A stretch of 38,892 bases of DNA from Bacteroidota bacterium (GCA_023429135.1 JAEYWD010000095.1:1-38892); one strand, 5' to 3'; positions 7,222-16,769 are shown, numbered from the stretch's first letter. Numbers and translations are program-made. The notes: a model not told the origin generated them from the letters alone.

Positions 7222-9141
7222 TCAGTACTTTATTGTCACAAAACCTTTTATCACTTCCGACCCGTCTTTCAGGTCGATAAAATACCAGTAGCTGTCCTTA
7301 GGAAGTTTCTTGCTGTTGAAGCTGCCATCCCAACTGTTGTTGTTGCCGCGTTGCGTGTGTAAAAGTTTTCCATAGCGATCGAAAACTTTTACCTCAGCAT
7401 TCGGAAAATTGTTGAGGAAAGGGATAACCCAGACATCGTTGCTGCCATCTCCGTTTGGAGTGAAAAAGTTAGGGATATAGGTGAGGTAGCGCACAATTTT
7501 ATCGTCGCTCTGCGGACAGTCGTGGATATCAACAACGCTCACCACATACTTCCCTTCCTGGTTGCGGGTAATGGTCTGACTGTTATCGCCTGTTGACCAC
7601 TTATAGCTGTTATACCCCGAGCCTGCATCGAGGGTAAAAACTTCACCCCGGGGAATAATTGTATCGTTACCTAAGTTTACTGTTTTTATATATGTGGTGA
7701 TTTGTACCGTGTCGTGAGCCAGACAGCCCAGTTTGTTTTTGGCTTCGACCCAAACTGTTTGGGTAGTGTCGGCAACAAAAAGGGAATCGGTGGAGCCATC
7801 GTGCCATTTGTAACTTAAAAACTCAGGCCCCGCATGCAATGTAATTTTTTGTCCTTGGCAAAAAGCAGTGTCCTTGCCAATGGCGGTGTGAGGTTCGGGG
7901 AACACAACCACATTTTTACAAAGGGCTTGTTCGTCGGGCAATCCTTTGTTAATTACAAGCTGTATGTTGAAGTTACCTTCGAACCCGTAGGCGAATTTTG
8001 GCGGTTGGTATTGGGTTGAAGTAAAAATGGTAGGGGCTGTGCATGAAGGATAATAAAGCCTCGAGAGCGTTGAGATGTTTTCGTTGGCTATCATCATATA
8101 AATGGTGTCGCCTTCGCGGTAAACATCGGAAATGCCGTGAGGACTGGATAATCCACCTATTTTTCCCAGCGAAGTAACCGCAGGGTCGTTATCAAGTCCC
8201 GAAGGGAAGTCCAACCGGCAGGCATCACCATAACGGTTTACCAGAAACCCGAAATGCTTGCCGCAGTCGCGAATCAGGCTCAGATCGAATGGGTATTGCA
8301 GTCCTTGAAGGTTCGTAAAATGTGTAGCCTGTGGGTTTAAGTTGCTGAGCGAGCTCTGGAATTCGAGCCGGGTAAGGCTGTGTTTGTTGAAGTTCGAAAT
8401 AAAGAGATACCATTTGCCATCGGCTTGTACCGGCATAATTCCGCAAGGCTGACTTAGTCCGATGTTTGAAATATTCGTTAAAGTCGGGGTATTGCTCAGG
8501 CTATTGCCAAAATCGAAGCGGGTAATATTGTTTCCGCTGAAATTCACTGTAAACCCATACCAATTTGAGTTATCCTGCAACAGGTACAAATCAATGGGGT
8601 ATTGGAGCTTGTTGCTAGGATTGCCGAAATCTACAGCAGTAGGATTGTTGCTAAGACTGGCACCGAAATCGAGTCGTACCAGTTTTGATTCACCAGCCAG
8701 ACCTCCCACCACAAATCCATACCAGTTGCCATTGCTGTATTTTACCTGTATTCCTTCTGTGTGTAGGGGGATTTTGCCGCCAATGTTGTCCAGATTGACG
8801 GCTACCGGGGTGTTCAGCAGGTTTTTGCCAATAAACAACCGGGTAATAGTGCCATCAGTATGGTTAGTGGTAAAGGCATAATAATCGTCATTCTGATCTT
8901 TAACCAATGCTGTAAAAGCCGGGCCATTAAGGTTTCCCAGATTTCCCAGGCTTTGTCCTTCGGGCGCATAACTCAGGTTGGCCGAACAGAAATGCCAGAA
9001 ATAATTTTTGCCTGTTACGCTTTTGTTTTCGACAAATACCGAGTCGTTCACACACAAAGTGTCGGATACTTCGAAGTTAATCTGCGCAGAAGCCAGTTTG
9101 CAAGCAAGGAGCAGAAAAAGTATGGGAAGTATTCTGAGCAT
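7222..9141 (-). CDS. Secreted propeller-like protein with gliding-motility (T9SS type B) C-terminal domain
   Basis: A 639-residue exported protein with a signal peptide ending near residue 20 (LLLACKLASAQ). Residues about 80-390 hold five or six degenerate repeats of some 55 residues. Their common pattern is WYGF followed by a LTRLDFG-like segment and SLSNxP, as expected for a beta-propeller. Two Ig/PKD-like units follow, marked by FLSYKWHDGSTDSL and YNSYKWSTGDNSQ. The last 85 or so residues match the type B T9SS sorting domain: IPNFFTPNGDGSNDVWVIP, then VKVFDRYGKLL, WDGSFNSKKLP and GSYWYF-like residues before a C-terminal FVTIKY. The function of the propeller is unknown. It is directly followed by a PorP/SprF gene, which typically serves proteins with this kind of terminus. 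Confidence 0.88.
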   Translation of the reverse strand: MLRILPILFLLLACKLASAQINFEVSDTLCVNDSVFVENKSVTGKNYFWHFCSANLSYAPEGQSLGNLGNLNGPAFTALVKDQNDDYYAFTTNHTDGTITRLFIGKNLLNTPVAVNLDNIGGKIPLHTEGIQVKYSNGNWYGFVVGGLAGESKLVRLDFGASLSNNPTAVDFGNPSNKLQYPIDLYLLQDNSNWYGFTVNFSGNNITRFDFGNSLSNTPTLTNISNIGLSQPCGIMPVQADGKWYLFISNFNKHSLTRLEFQSSLSNLNPQATHFTNLQGLQYPFDLSLIRDCGKHFGFLVNRYGDACRLDFPSGLDNDPAVTSLGKIGGLSSPHGISDVYREGDTIYMMIANENISTLSRLYYPSCTAPTIFTSTQYQPPKFAYGFEGNFNIQLVINKGLPDEQALCKNVVVFPEPHTAIGKDTAFCQGQKITLHAGPEFLSYKWHDGSTDSLFVADTTQTVWVEAKNKLGCLAHDTVQITTYIKTVNLGNDTIIPRGEVFTLDAGSGYNSYKWSTGDNSQTITRNQEGKYVVSVVDIHDCPQSDDKIVRYLTYIPNFFTPNGDGSNDVWVIPFLNNFPNAEVKVFDRYGKLLHTQRGNNNSWDGSFNSKKLPKDSYWYFIDLKDGSEVIKGFVTIKY

Positions 9142-9192
9142 CAGTTTTGTAGTTTATTTAGCGTTCCAGCTTATAGGTTTTTGATACCGGAC

Positions 9193-9265
9193 ACTGAGCT
9201 TGTCGAAGTGACCGGGCGTAGTCCATCAGGTTCGTTTCGACAGGCTCAACGACCTGATGGACTAC
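9193..9265. repeat. TGAGCTTGTCGAA-type dispersed repeat with a perfect hairpin
   Basis: Two oppositely oriented copies of a TGAGCYTGTCGAA core lie here, as ctgagcttgtcgaag at 9194-9208 and tttcgacaggctca at 9235-9248. The second sits in the loop of a perfect 14-bp stem (9218-9231 with 9252-9265, arm gtagtccatcaggt). The element is in the gap between two minus-strand genes. There is no U-tract beside the stem, so it reads as a dispersed palindromic repeat rather than a standard terminator. It could still protect the 3' end of the mRNA. A related block is at 15056-15146. Confidence 0.8.
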
Positions 9266-9274
9266 TTCCATTTA

Positions 9275-12200
9275 TCATTTCTTCACAATTTTCCCGGTAA
9301 AGTTTACCGATTTGTTCTTACCGGTTGCATTTATCCTGTAATAATAAGTTCCCGAAGGCAACGAATTTACATTCAGAGATTGAAGATTTTTGCCTGTGAC
9401 ATTGGAGCATTCCGATTGACTGAAAAGGGTGCTGCCTTTAATGGTGACTATTGAGATATTTACCTTTTCCATTTCTTCCGGTAATGTGTATTCCAAAGTC
9501 AATTGTTCGCCAACCGGATTGGGATAAGCGCTTGCATTGCTTTTCGAAACCAGATTTTCACCTATTCCGGTAGGGCCGGCATACACTGTTGTTTTGATGT
9601 TGTTATTTTCCAGTATCTCAAAAATTTTCTCGCCATCGTCTATCACCGCCACAAATTCAACTTTATGGTTTCCGGCGGGGATAGTATAAATGCCCGAAAG
9701 GCTAATCACTGTATTCATTTTAAAGGAATCGAGTTTCATTTCGGCAATCGGGAATTCCCTGATACCGCCATCGATTACCGGATAAATCCTGAACCAGACA
9801 TTTGCTGCCGGGATGCCAAGGTTCCGGGCTTCGGCAGTTACGTTCACCTCAGTTCCGCTTTCGGCGATGTAGCCTACATTTTTGGAGCGGAACTCATACA
9901 CAAACAAATTCACTTCTTTTGGATCGGTGTATTTAAATGTTCCTTCGAGGCTCGTGCCTTTGTATTCCACATCCGACATGCGGATCACCTTGATGAGATC
10001 CGTGCCCTGGTCGTTGTCGACTATCTTATAATAGAGAATTTCCTGCTTGCTTTCACCGGGGATCAGGCTTCCGAACGAAATCACAATATTGTTATCCTTT
10101 ACGGTACAGTTCGACGGCAGACTATCGGGAATAACCTTATAGAACGAACCCGGATAAATGGTAATGATGGTGTTTTGCGAAACATCCGATCCCAAGTTGG
10201 TCACTTTTACCAATGTACCCACAATAATATCCTTGTCGTTTTTGAACGATACAGTATCAACAACGGGTACTCCGTTGATACTGTAGAGCTTATTGGTGAT
10301 TTTGATAATCGGCCCCACCGGACTTACATTCACCGGCCCGGCTTTTACAAGCATGTCGCCCTGAACCGGAGCGCTGAATTTAAGATCGGTGCTGGTTGTG
10401 ATGGGAATGGAATCGCCAGCCTGCGTCAAAGTAACCGCGCCTTTCTGAAGGATATAGATTTTGGAGGTGTCGGCATTCAAAAGGGTTGGGATTTTGGTCA
10501 GGTCGATTACCTCGGCTTGCCCCTGCTTGGTCACAGGCAGCATTTTCATGCCCGCGAAATCGGCTGGTGTGGCATCTTTCACCGACCACCGTGCCTGTGA
10601 AAATCCGTTAAAGTTCGAAGTCAGGTTTACGGCCAGCGATTTCAGATTGCCTTTGTCGATGCTGAATTTCTGATATTCCTTCACCTGTCCGTGATCATCT
10701 TTTTCGGTAATGCAGAAATTAATAGCCGGAACATCGTAGTTTACTGAACCTTTGGCTGCTCCGCTGTAATGTACTTTATCCGCTTTCAAAGTAAAAGGCA
10801 CTTCGTAAACGCCTTTTTTCAGCGATGGATCAACCTTTAGCAGAAAGATGAAATATGCACGGCGCGTTGGCTGAATTTCGGGAAGTGAGTTGCCGATTTT
10901 AACCAGCACCTCATTTTCGGGTTGGTTGAACCGCCATCCTGCTGCAAATGTTCCGATATTATCGTCGGGCACCAGAGGTCGCGGGTAAGCTACATATTTC
11001 ATCACCACCGAAGAATTGGCCAGACCTGTAAGAACAGGTTCAACCGTGGTATTCGACCAGTTAAAGTCGGTAGCGTTTGTGACTTCAACCTTCAACTGGA
11101 TAAAAGTACCCGAAAGACTTGCTTTGTTTGCCGGCTGATTGGGGAAGATGGTGATCGATTTGGAATCCTTTGCCGGGTCGACAATGGCCGAAGTTGAAAT
11201 ATCGGGAATGATGAGGCTGCACGGGTCTTTACCGCCGGCAATGGCTGTTAGCGAAGCTTCGCCATAACCGCGCGAGATATGATAAGGATCGAAATTGGCA
11301 TCGAAAGTATGCGGTTCGTCCAGATCGGTAATTTCGTGTTTGATGAAGACTGTATCAGTTCCAAATTTCACTACTGAAGGCGTTGCAGATGATTTCACGG
11401 TTAAATCCACCCCTTTGGCAAAGCCCGACATTACATGCGAGAAGATTACCCAGGGCGAGCCGCCGAATATTTCTTCCACTACTACGGTACCACCTTTGCT
11501 GATGTCGAGATTCCCTTCGCGGCCTTTGCCTTCGTAGTTGGCGCAAATCTGAATATGCGTTTTACCTAAGGTTTCGAAGAAGTCGTCACCGTAAGTTTTA
11601 TCAGCACCAGCATCCCAGCCCGAAGTTACCATGCCATAAATATCATCTTTGAAAGGCGTTGCCGGAGAATTGGGATAATCCTCGCCGTTGCCAGGCATAT
11701 AAGCATCGTGCAGGTATCCGGTCGACGACTGGAACCGGTCGCCGCGATCATCTTTCCAGTCGTCGATACCATCGTTGTTATCATCGTCCAATGCTGGAGG
11801 AATCAACAATTGTGGGATATAAACATGATACTGGAACGGATCTTCCCAAATCTCAACTTTGTTGCCCGTATTTGGGTTATCGAGCCATTTTGTAAATGGT
11901 TTCCCTTCAACCCGCACAATGGAATCGGTATTGTAAGAGCCATCGGCGTTTCGGGGCAATGTTATCGTATAACCGCCCATCCCTCTGGGAATGTCATAGA
12001 TCATATAACCAAATACGCCGTCGCCCAGACTTTCAACGCCTTCGGTTTTTTCCGAAGGATCGTTGTAATCCACATCGTGGCCAACGTTTCGGATCCAGTA
12101 GTATGTATATTCGGTAGAGGGATATAGATCGTAAACCAGCTTTGCTTTTCCTTTCTTGGGAAGGTAGTCTATTTTGGTTCCGAGGGTGTCGTAAATGGTG

Positions 12201-14737
12201 AAATTATCTGACAAATATTCGAACTGCAGCGGATTAGGCAATGGTGCGTAATACGTGTATGTGGTGCGGATGGGCGTAACACGCTCTTCGTTATAAATTG
12301 TTTTGTAGTTTATTTTGGAATACAACGACTGGGTTGGAGTGGGATGGTACATATCTATTTCCTCGCCGCCCATGGAAAGCACAGCAATAAATTCCTCGTG
12401 AGGCTGCGGCACGGTTCCGGCACATTTGTCGAATGGGGTAAGTTTGTAATTTTCCTTCAGGGTATCGATAAAGGTATAACCCTGGTAATTGTTGATACGC
12501 TGAAAAATAAGCTGTTTGTAAATCACCTTGCCGTTTTCGTCGCGTTCCATCCAGTGCGACCAGGAGCTGTCGGCCAGGTTAGCTTCTGTCAACTGTGTTT
12601 TATATGGGATAAACATCCCTGTCACATCGCCGGGAACTTTTCCTTGGGCTTTACCTACACCTGCGGCAAGCGGAACAAGATCGGGCGGATCGACCCACAC
12701 CTCGAGGCTGCAATACGGATCGTAATATTGGTGGCCTTCCATCCGGCCAACATTCCATGTGATTTTCCACACCCGGATTTTGTCACCGGGTTCTTCCACA
12801 TCCACAATACCGTCGCCGTTGGTATCTTTGGCAACTTTTCCATCGTGGTCAATGTCTTCGAAAACAAAATCGTTGCTACCTGTGCGGAGGTGATTCCAGG
12901 GGTTAGCCCAGTAAACTTCTTCTTCTACAATCTTATAGCCTTTCGGATAAATACTTGTCGTATCGAGCCATGCATCGGGTTTGCCATCGCTGTCCATGTC
13001 GTACTCGGGGTTTTTCTCGTCGTTGCTGCCTTTCAACACATTCACGAATTTGCCGCCGGGAGTGCGCAGAATGGGGATGTTGATTGATTTGTCGCTCCAG
13101 TAAAAAGGAATGTCTTTGGGAACATACTGCGTGTAAACCACTTCTTCGGCAGGCGTGCGTTCTTTGTTTTCCATCATCAAAAAAACTTTGAAAGGCTGGT
13201 AATCGAGGCCCAGGAAGTTTTTCCAGTTGATGTCGGTATCGCCGAAAATACGGGCGCTGAACATGATATTTGCATAATCCTTATTGCGGGTATAAGCATT
13301 GTAGCTGCCATTCTCGGTGAATATCACGCGGGCGACCGATGCTTTCATAAAAGTTCCTAAATCGAGCAGCTTGTCCACATTTTCATGGATGGGATCGTCG
13401 GAATTGGGAGTTACAAGCCGGTATACGATTACCGTTTCACTGTGGGCATCTATGGAATTGATGTTGAAAGAAACGATGTTGCCCGAAACGGAGCTATTTA
13501 CACCCGCTGTTTTTACATCCAGAAATTTAAAATATTTACCAGCATCTTCCTTTACAACAACATTACTGATTGCATTGTCCGACAGATTCCGCACCACCAG
13601 CTTAACATCGAACGTATCGCGGCGGTCGAACGAAACCGAATTTCTTCCGGCAGCAATACTTCCTGCCAAAACATTGGAAACTGAGCGGGTAACATCTATG
13701 CTGTGCGAAAATGCATACATAATGCTGTTCAACGTCCATTGCAATTGTCGGCTGTTCTGGCCTGCTTTCGATATGCCTTCAACGGTTGGCAGGGCGAAGT
13801 TGCAGAGGATTTTTCCACCTTTGGCTTGAGAGCCTTTTATAGAGATTGCTACAGCACGGCTGTCGGATGTGAGCGTAGCAATTGTCTCTCCCAAACCGCT
13901 TTTTACAGTGGGTATTGCCGATGAAAATAATTTCGCGCCCGATGCCTGTGAAGCAGATGCTATGGGATGCGAAGCTGGAGTAACCTGGATAATTCCTGTT
14001 TTATCGGGGACGTATGCCGAAGCGTAATCGAAAGAGCCGGAAGCTACCACTCCTGATTTTTCGAGCAGCGATGCTGCGTTGCCCTCGGTGTAGATTGTCC
14101 CACCACGCGAAAGAAAACTTTCGAGCTTGGCTCCAAGCCCGGCACAACGGGCCACAATGCTGTCGGCATAATAGCTGTATTTGCTTCCTTTGGCATTAAA
14201 GGCCGGGATGATGAGCAGTTCTGTAGAATCTGAAAGTCCTTTGGTGTTCAGGTAAGCCTCATCTACAAAATAATACACATCAGGAAAAAGGTAAGTATCG
14301 AACAGGTTTTTGAAATAAGCTGCTTCCCACGAAATGGTGCTTTCATCTACAATAAGGGAACTGCGGAAAATGGCAATTTTTTTGGCAGTCCTGTTGAAAT
14401 GGAGCGCCAGATGATTGCTTGCTGCCCAGTTATAACTGGTGTAAGCTGATGAAGTGATGGTTCCTGCCGAAGCTGGCAACGCATCGGGAAATATAAAACT
14501 TCCGGCATTAGTGCCCGAAGTGCTCCAATAAACAGCGTATTCACCATAATCCTGAAAAAGATTTTTGTCCATGCCTGCGCCAGTATTGCGGTAATGTTTG
14601 TCGCTGTTATCGAGCACAAACTTATAGGCATTTAAAAAATCCTTTTGCGTAGTATTGGTGGGAATAATGGTTCCCTGCTGGGAATGGGCAATAACAAAAA
14701 GAAAGGAGAAAATAACTCCTGCTGAGAACCTCTTCAT
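9275..14737 (-). CDS. Giant secreted multidomain protein with T9SS type A sorting domain
   Basis: A 1820-residue protein from the ATG at 14737, chosen because it directly begins a signal peptide (MKRFSAGVIFSFLFVIAHSQ). Frames open to 14821 would put 28 unlikely residues before it. Residues about 90-330 resemble a glutamine-amidotransferase-like or ThuA-like alpha/beta fold (LLIIPAFNAKG, FLSRGGTIYTEGNAASLL) with no recognised catalytic triad. A DUF11-like beta domain follows (RNLSDNAISNVVVKED). Several acidic EF-hand or thrombospondin-3-like loops suggest calcium binding: DMDSDGKPDAWLD, DIDHDGKVAKDTNGDGIVD and DDDNNDGIDDWKDD. Near the end is a CARDB-like domain (VTAEARNLGIPAANVWF). The final 85 or so residues are a type A T9SS domain (AYPNPVGEQLTLEYTLP). 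It is probably surface-attached or released; its substrate is unknown. Confidence 0.85.
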   Translation of the reverse strand: MKRFSAGVIFSFLFVIAHSQQGTIIPTNTTQKDFLNAYKFVLDNSDKHYRNTGAGMDKNLFQDYGEYAVYWSTSGTNAGSFIFPDALPASAGTITSSAYTSYNWAASNHLALHFNRTAKKIAIFRSSLIVDESTISWEAAYFKNLFDTYLFPDVYYFVDEAYLNTKGLSDSTELLIIPAFNAKGSKYSYYADSIVARCAGLGAKLESFLSRGGTIYTEGNAASLLEKSGVVASGSFDYASAYVPDKTGIIQVTPASHPIASASQASGAKLFSSAIPTVKSGLGETIATLTSDSRAVAISIKGSQAKGGKILCNFALPTVEGISKAGQNSRQLQWTLNSIMYAFSHSIDVTRSVSNVLAGSIAAGRNSVSFDRRDTFDVKLVVRNLSDNAISNVVVKEDAGKYFKFLDVKTAGVNSSVSGNIVSFNINSIDAHSETVIVYRLVTPNSDDPIHENVDKLLDLGTFMKASVARVIFTENGSYNAYTRNKDYANIMFSARIFGDTDINWKNFLGLDYQPFKVFLMMENKERTPAEEVVYTQYVPKDIPFYWSDKSINIPILRTPGGKFVNVLKGSNDEKNPEYDMDSDGKPDAWLDTTSIYPKGYKIVEEEVYWANPWNHLRTGSNDFVFEDIDHDGKVAKDTNGDGIVDVEEPGDKIRVWKITWNVGRMEGHQYYDPYCSLEVWVDPPDLVPLAAGVGKAQGKVPGDVTGMFIPYKTQLTEANLADSSWSHWMERDENGKVIYKQLIFQRINNYQGYTFIDTLKENYKLTPFDKCAGTVPQPHEEFIAVLSMGGEEIDMYHPTPTQSLYSKINYKTIYNEERVTPIRTTYTYYAPLPNPLQFEYLSDNFTIYDTLGTKIDYLPKKGKAKLVYDLYPSTEYTYYWIRNVGHDVDYNDPSEKTEGVESLGDGVFGYMIYDIPRGMGGYTITLPRNADGSYNTDSIVRVEGKPFTKWLDNPNTGNKVEIWEDPFQYHVYIPQLLIPPALDDDNNDGIDDWKDDRGDRFQSSTGYLHDAYMPGNGEDYPNSPATPFKDDIYGMVTSGWDAGADKTYGDDFFETLGKTHIQICANYEGKGREGNLDISKGGTVVVEEIFGGSPWVIFSHVMSGFAKGVDLTVKSSATPSVVKFGTDTVFIKHEITDLDEPHTFDANFDPYHISRGYGEASLTAIAGGKDPCSLIIPDISTSAIVDPAKDSKSITIFPNQPANKASLSGTFIQLKVEVTNATDFNWSNTTVEPVLTGLANSSVVMKYVAYPRPLVPDDNIGTFAAGWRFNQPENEVLVKIGNSLPEIQPTRRAYFIFLLKVDPSLKKGVYEVPFTLKADKVHYSGAAKGSVNYDVPAINFCITEKDDHGQVKEYQKFSIDKGNLKSLAVNLTSNFNGFSQARWSVKDATPADFAGMKMLPVTKQGQAEVIDLTKIPTLLNADTSKIYILQKGAVTLTQAGDSIPITTSTDLKFSAPVQGDMLVKAGPVNVSPVGPIIKITNKLYSINGVPVVDTVSFKNDKDIIVGTLVKVTNLGSDVSQNTIITIYPGSFYKVIPDSLPSNCTVKDNNIVISFGSLIPGESKQEILYYKIVDNDQGTDLIKVIRMSDVEYKGTSLEGTFKYTDPKEVNLFVYEFRSKNVGYIAESGTEVNVTAEARNLGIPAANVWFRIYPVIDGGIREFPIAEMKLDSFKMNTVISLSGIYTIPAGNHKVEFVAVIDDGEKIFEILENNNIKTTVYAGPTGIGENLVSKSNASAYPNPVGEQLTLEYTLPEEMEKVNISIVTIKGSTLFSQSECSNVTGKNLQSLNVNSLPSGTYYYRINATGKNKSVNFTGKIVKK

Positions 14738-14970
14738 AGAGATTTTAAGACACTTAGAGTAGATCTGTATCATATCGTTAGGTTTTTGGGCGATCCGGAT
14801 TGATATGCTTATAACGTACAATTTTCAAAAAAAAGATATTTTTCTGCAAAACAGTATGTTAAATTTTTCAGCATAGATAAAAATCTTCTGAAAAACAGAG
14901 GTTTAGTAACATGTGTTAGAAAGAAAATATTTGTCGGTATTTTTTTCAACGGAGTAAATATAAAGAAACA

Positions 14971-15010
14971 AGGACGCAGAGTGCGCAGAGGTGACGCAAA
15001 GGACGCGGAG
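14971..15010. repeat. 40-nt GGACGCAGAG repeat, copy 1
   Basis: This 40-nt block begins aggacgcagagtgcgcagag and matches 38637-38676 at 35 of 40 positions without gaps. Inside it are 10-11-nt units of the type GACGCAGAG and GACGCAAAG. The gene-free stretch 14738-15146 holds this block, the repeats at 15056-15146 and the AT-rich upstream region of the giant secreted gene. I saw no good TAnnTTTG promoter in that upstream region. Confidence 0.8.
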
Positions 15011-15055
15011 CACACATGAAAATGGAGTAAGTAAAACTGAATTTGAGGTAATCGG

Positions 15056-15146
15056 AGGTTGAGCTTGTCGAAACCTCGGCAGGCTCAGTGACCGGACAGG
15101 CTCAGTGACCGGACAGGCTCAGTGACCGGGTAGACTCATTGTCAGG
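15056..15146. repeat. TGAGCTTGTCGAA palindrome plus 17-nt tandem repeats
   Basis: The block opens with aggttgagcttgtcgaaacct (15056-15076), an imperfect palindrome. Three copies of a 17-nt unit, caggctcagtgaccgga, follow at 15080-15096, 15097-15113 and 15114-15130. A degenerate fourth copy runs into the stop codon of the aldo/keto reductase gene at 15147. The unit shares its aggctca and ctcagtgaccgg parts with the element at 9193-9265, so both belong to one dispersed family. Confidence 0.85.
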
Positions 15147-16178
15147 TCACGTATGAACCGGATTTAATCTTAAATTCTGCCGCTGATGCCAGTAAGGATA
15201 AATGGTCGGAACTTCGCTGGCTTTATTCAGACGAAGCATTTGCTCGGGAGTCAGGCTCCATCCGGCAGACCCGAGGTTTTCCAGCAGTTGCTCTTCGTTT
15301 CGGACCCCGATAATAACATTGGAAACGGTTGGCCGTTGAAGTAACCAATTGATGGCAATCTGTGCAATGGTTCTGTCCGTTTCTTCCTTTATCTCCTCCA
15401 GGACTTCCAGAATATCATACAATATGTCGCTGTCGACTACCGCATCGGGAACTGGACTGCCTCCCTGAGCCATTCTGCTTTGAGGCGGATAAGGCTTGTT
15501 CCGGCCATATCTGCCTCCCAGGCGGCCTGCCGAGAGTGGGCTCCATACAATGCTACCAATTTTCTGATCTATGGCCAGCGGCATCAGCTCCCATTCGAAT
15601 TCCCTGTTAATAAGAGAATAGTACACCTGATGTGCAATATATTTATTCCAGCCATATTTTTCGGAGATACTTAACGATTTCATCAGGTGCCAGCCCGAGA
15701 AATTAGAGCAGGCAATATACCGCACTTTCCCGCTTTGAATCAGGTCGTCGAGCGTACGCAGGGTCTCTTCCACGGGAGTATTTCCATCGAAGCCATGCAT
15801 GTGGAAAATGTCGATATAATCGGTTTTCAAACGTATCAGACTTCCTTCAACCTGTTTCAGCAGGTGAAAACGCGACGAGCCCTGATTGTTATATCCTTCC
15901 CCGAAAGGGAAAGTAGCTTTGGTGGAGATAATTGTCTGATGTCGTTTGCCTTCGAGTGCTTTGCCGAGAATTTCTTCCGAGAGTCCATCGGAATAAATAT
16001 CGGCTGTGTCAAAAAAATTTACGCCGTGATCCAGGCAGATATTCACCAGCCGGGTAGCTTCTTCCACCTGTGTTTCGCCCCATTTTTTAAAGAAACTGTT
16101 GCCACCGCCAAAAGTAGCCGTACCAAAACTTAATTCGGGAACAAACAATCCCGAAGCACCTAATTGCCTGTATTCCAT
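15147..16178 (-). CDS. Aldo/keto reductase
   Basis: This 343-residue cytoplasmic NADPH-dependent oxidoreductase has the standard (beta/alpha)8 family sequence from MEYRQLGASGLFVPELSFGT. The catalytic tetrad is visible: D57 (NFFDTADIYSDG), Y62, K87 (TIISTKATF) and H128 (YIDIFHMHGFD). A C-terminal cofactor-binding segment follows (VSNVIIGVRNEEQLLEN). It resembles the YghZ/voltage-gated-channel beta-subunit-like branch, whose physiological carbonyl substrates are mostly unknown. The cupin gene ends 3 nt upstream, so the two are probably co-transcribed. The stop codon abuts a 17-nt tandem repeat block that contributes the last few codons (PVHT and the TGA). Confidence 0.93.
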   Translation of the reverse strand: MEYRQLGASGLFVPELSFGTATFGGGNSFFKKWGETQVEEATRLVNICLDHGVNFFDTADIYSDGLSEEILGKALEGKRHQTIISTKATFPFGEGYNNQGSSRFHLLKQVEGSLIRLKTDYIDIFHMHGFDGNTPVEETLRTLDDLIQSGKVRYIACSNFSGWHLMKSLSISEKYGWNKYIAHQVYYSLINREFEWELMPLAIDQKIGSIVWSPLSAGRLGGRYGRNKPYPPQSRMAQGGSPVPDAVVDSDILYDILEVLEEIKEETDRTIAQIAINWLLQRPTVSNVIIGVRNEEQLLENLGSAGWSLTPEQMLRLNKASEVPTIYPYWHQRQNLRLNPVHT

Positions 16179-16181
16179 AAG

Positions 16182-16769
16182 TTATTTTTTCCAAATTTTT
16201 CTGAGGCCATCGTCAGTACCGAGTAAAGGATCGGCTGTAGGAATGGGAACAGCCTTAATGTTTTTATCGGCCTGCGGACGTTCTTCGGTATCGCCTTTCA
16301 GCAGATCCGGACTCATACCGTTTGGATAAGCCCCCACTACAGTAAAATCGGAACTGCAACTTATATTTTTATGACCAGTTCCTGCAGGGATTACAATGAT
16401 ATCGCCTGCTTTAACTTTTACTCTGGAGCCCTTTTCGCCTCCGAGCTGAAGAACAGCATTTCCGCTAAATACTCCAAGCACCTCGTGTGTATTGCTGTGA
16501 TAATGATGATATGAATAAACGCCCCAACGCCACGAGTTAGTCCAATTATTCATTGCAAAAACATCTTCAAGCCATTCGGCGCCTTTGTTGTCCTTTTCGG
16601 TAAAAGCTTCGCGATAAACCAAAACAGGCAATTTGCTGTTTGGTATTTTTCCGTCATCCTCAAAAATAAACTCTTCGGGTTTTATGGTTTTTACAGAAGC
16701 ATATGTGTTGTTCATAAGTATTCCTCCAGCTAACATGCCAGCCACGGATAAAAACGATTTCCTGTTCAT
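16182..16769 (-). CDS. Exported cupin-domain protein
   Basis: A 195-residue single-domain cupin with an N-terminal export signal (MNRKSFLSVAGMLAGGILMN). The RKSFL stretch looks like a twin-arginine signal, but the second arginine is a lysine, so a Sec route is equally likely. The cupin metal motif is present at about residues 90-115 (YHHYHSNTHEVLGVFSG), with the second motif VIPAGTGHKN near residue 150. YHHYHSNTHEVLGV supplies the histidine and glutamate ligands typical of metal-binding cupins. An enzymatic role is not predictable. It lies 3 nt before the aldo/keto reductase gene and 59 nt after the membrane-protein gene, and it may extend the purD transcript. Confidence 0.82.
   Translation of the reverse strand: MNRKSFLSVAGMLAGGILMNNTYASVKTIKPEEFIFEDDGKIPNSKLPVLVYREAFTEKDNKGAEWLEDVFAMNNWTNSWRWGVYSYHHYHSNTHEVLGVFSGNAVLQLGGEKGSRVKVKAGDIIVIPAGTGHKNISCSSDFTVVGAYPNGMSPDLLKGDTEERPQADKNIKAVPIPTADPLLGTDDGLRKIWKK

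Noticed and set aside
9218..9265. The perfect 14-bp hairpin as a Rho-independent terminator
   Set aside because: No T-run follows the stem on either strand, and the loop carries the dispersed repeat core.
9503..10600. 365-codon plus-strand open frame
   Set aside because: It is antisense to the giant secreted gene, whose minus-strand product has a signal peptide, domains and a sorting signal; the plus-strand product has none.
14738..14821. Upstream starts (14821, 14773) for the giant secreted gene
   Set aside because: They would bury the signal peptide that begins exactly at the ATG at 14737.
15080..15130. The 17-nt tandem units as a CRISPR array
   Set aside because: The units are directly adjacent with no spacers, and no cas gene is nearby.
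16710..16769. Twin-arginine signal on the cupin protein
   Set aside because: The motif reads NRKSFL, with Lys in place of the second Arg, so Tat export cannot be claimed.
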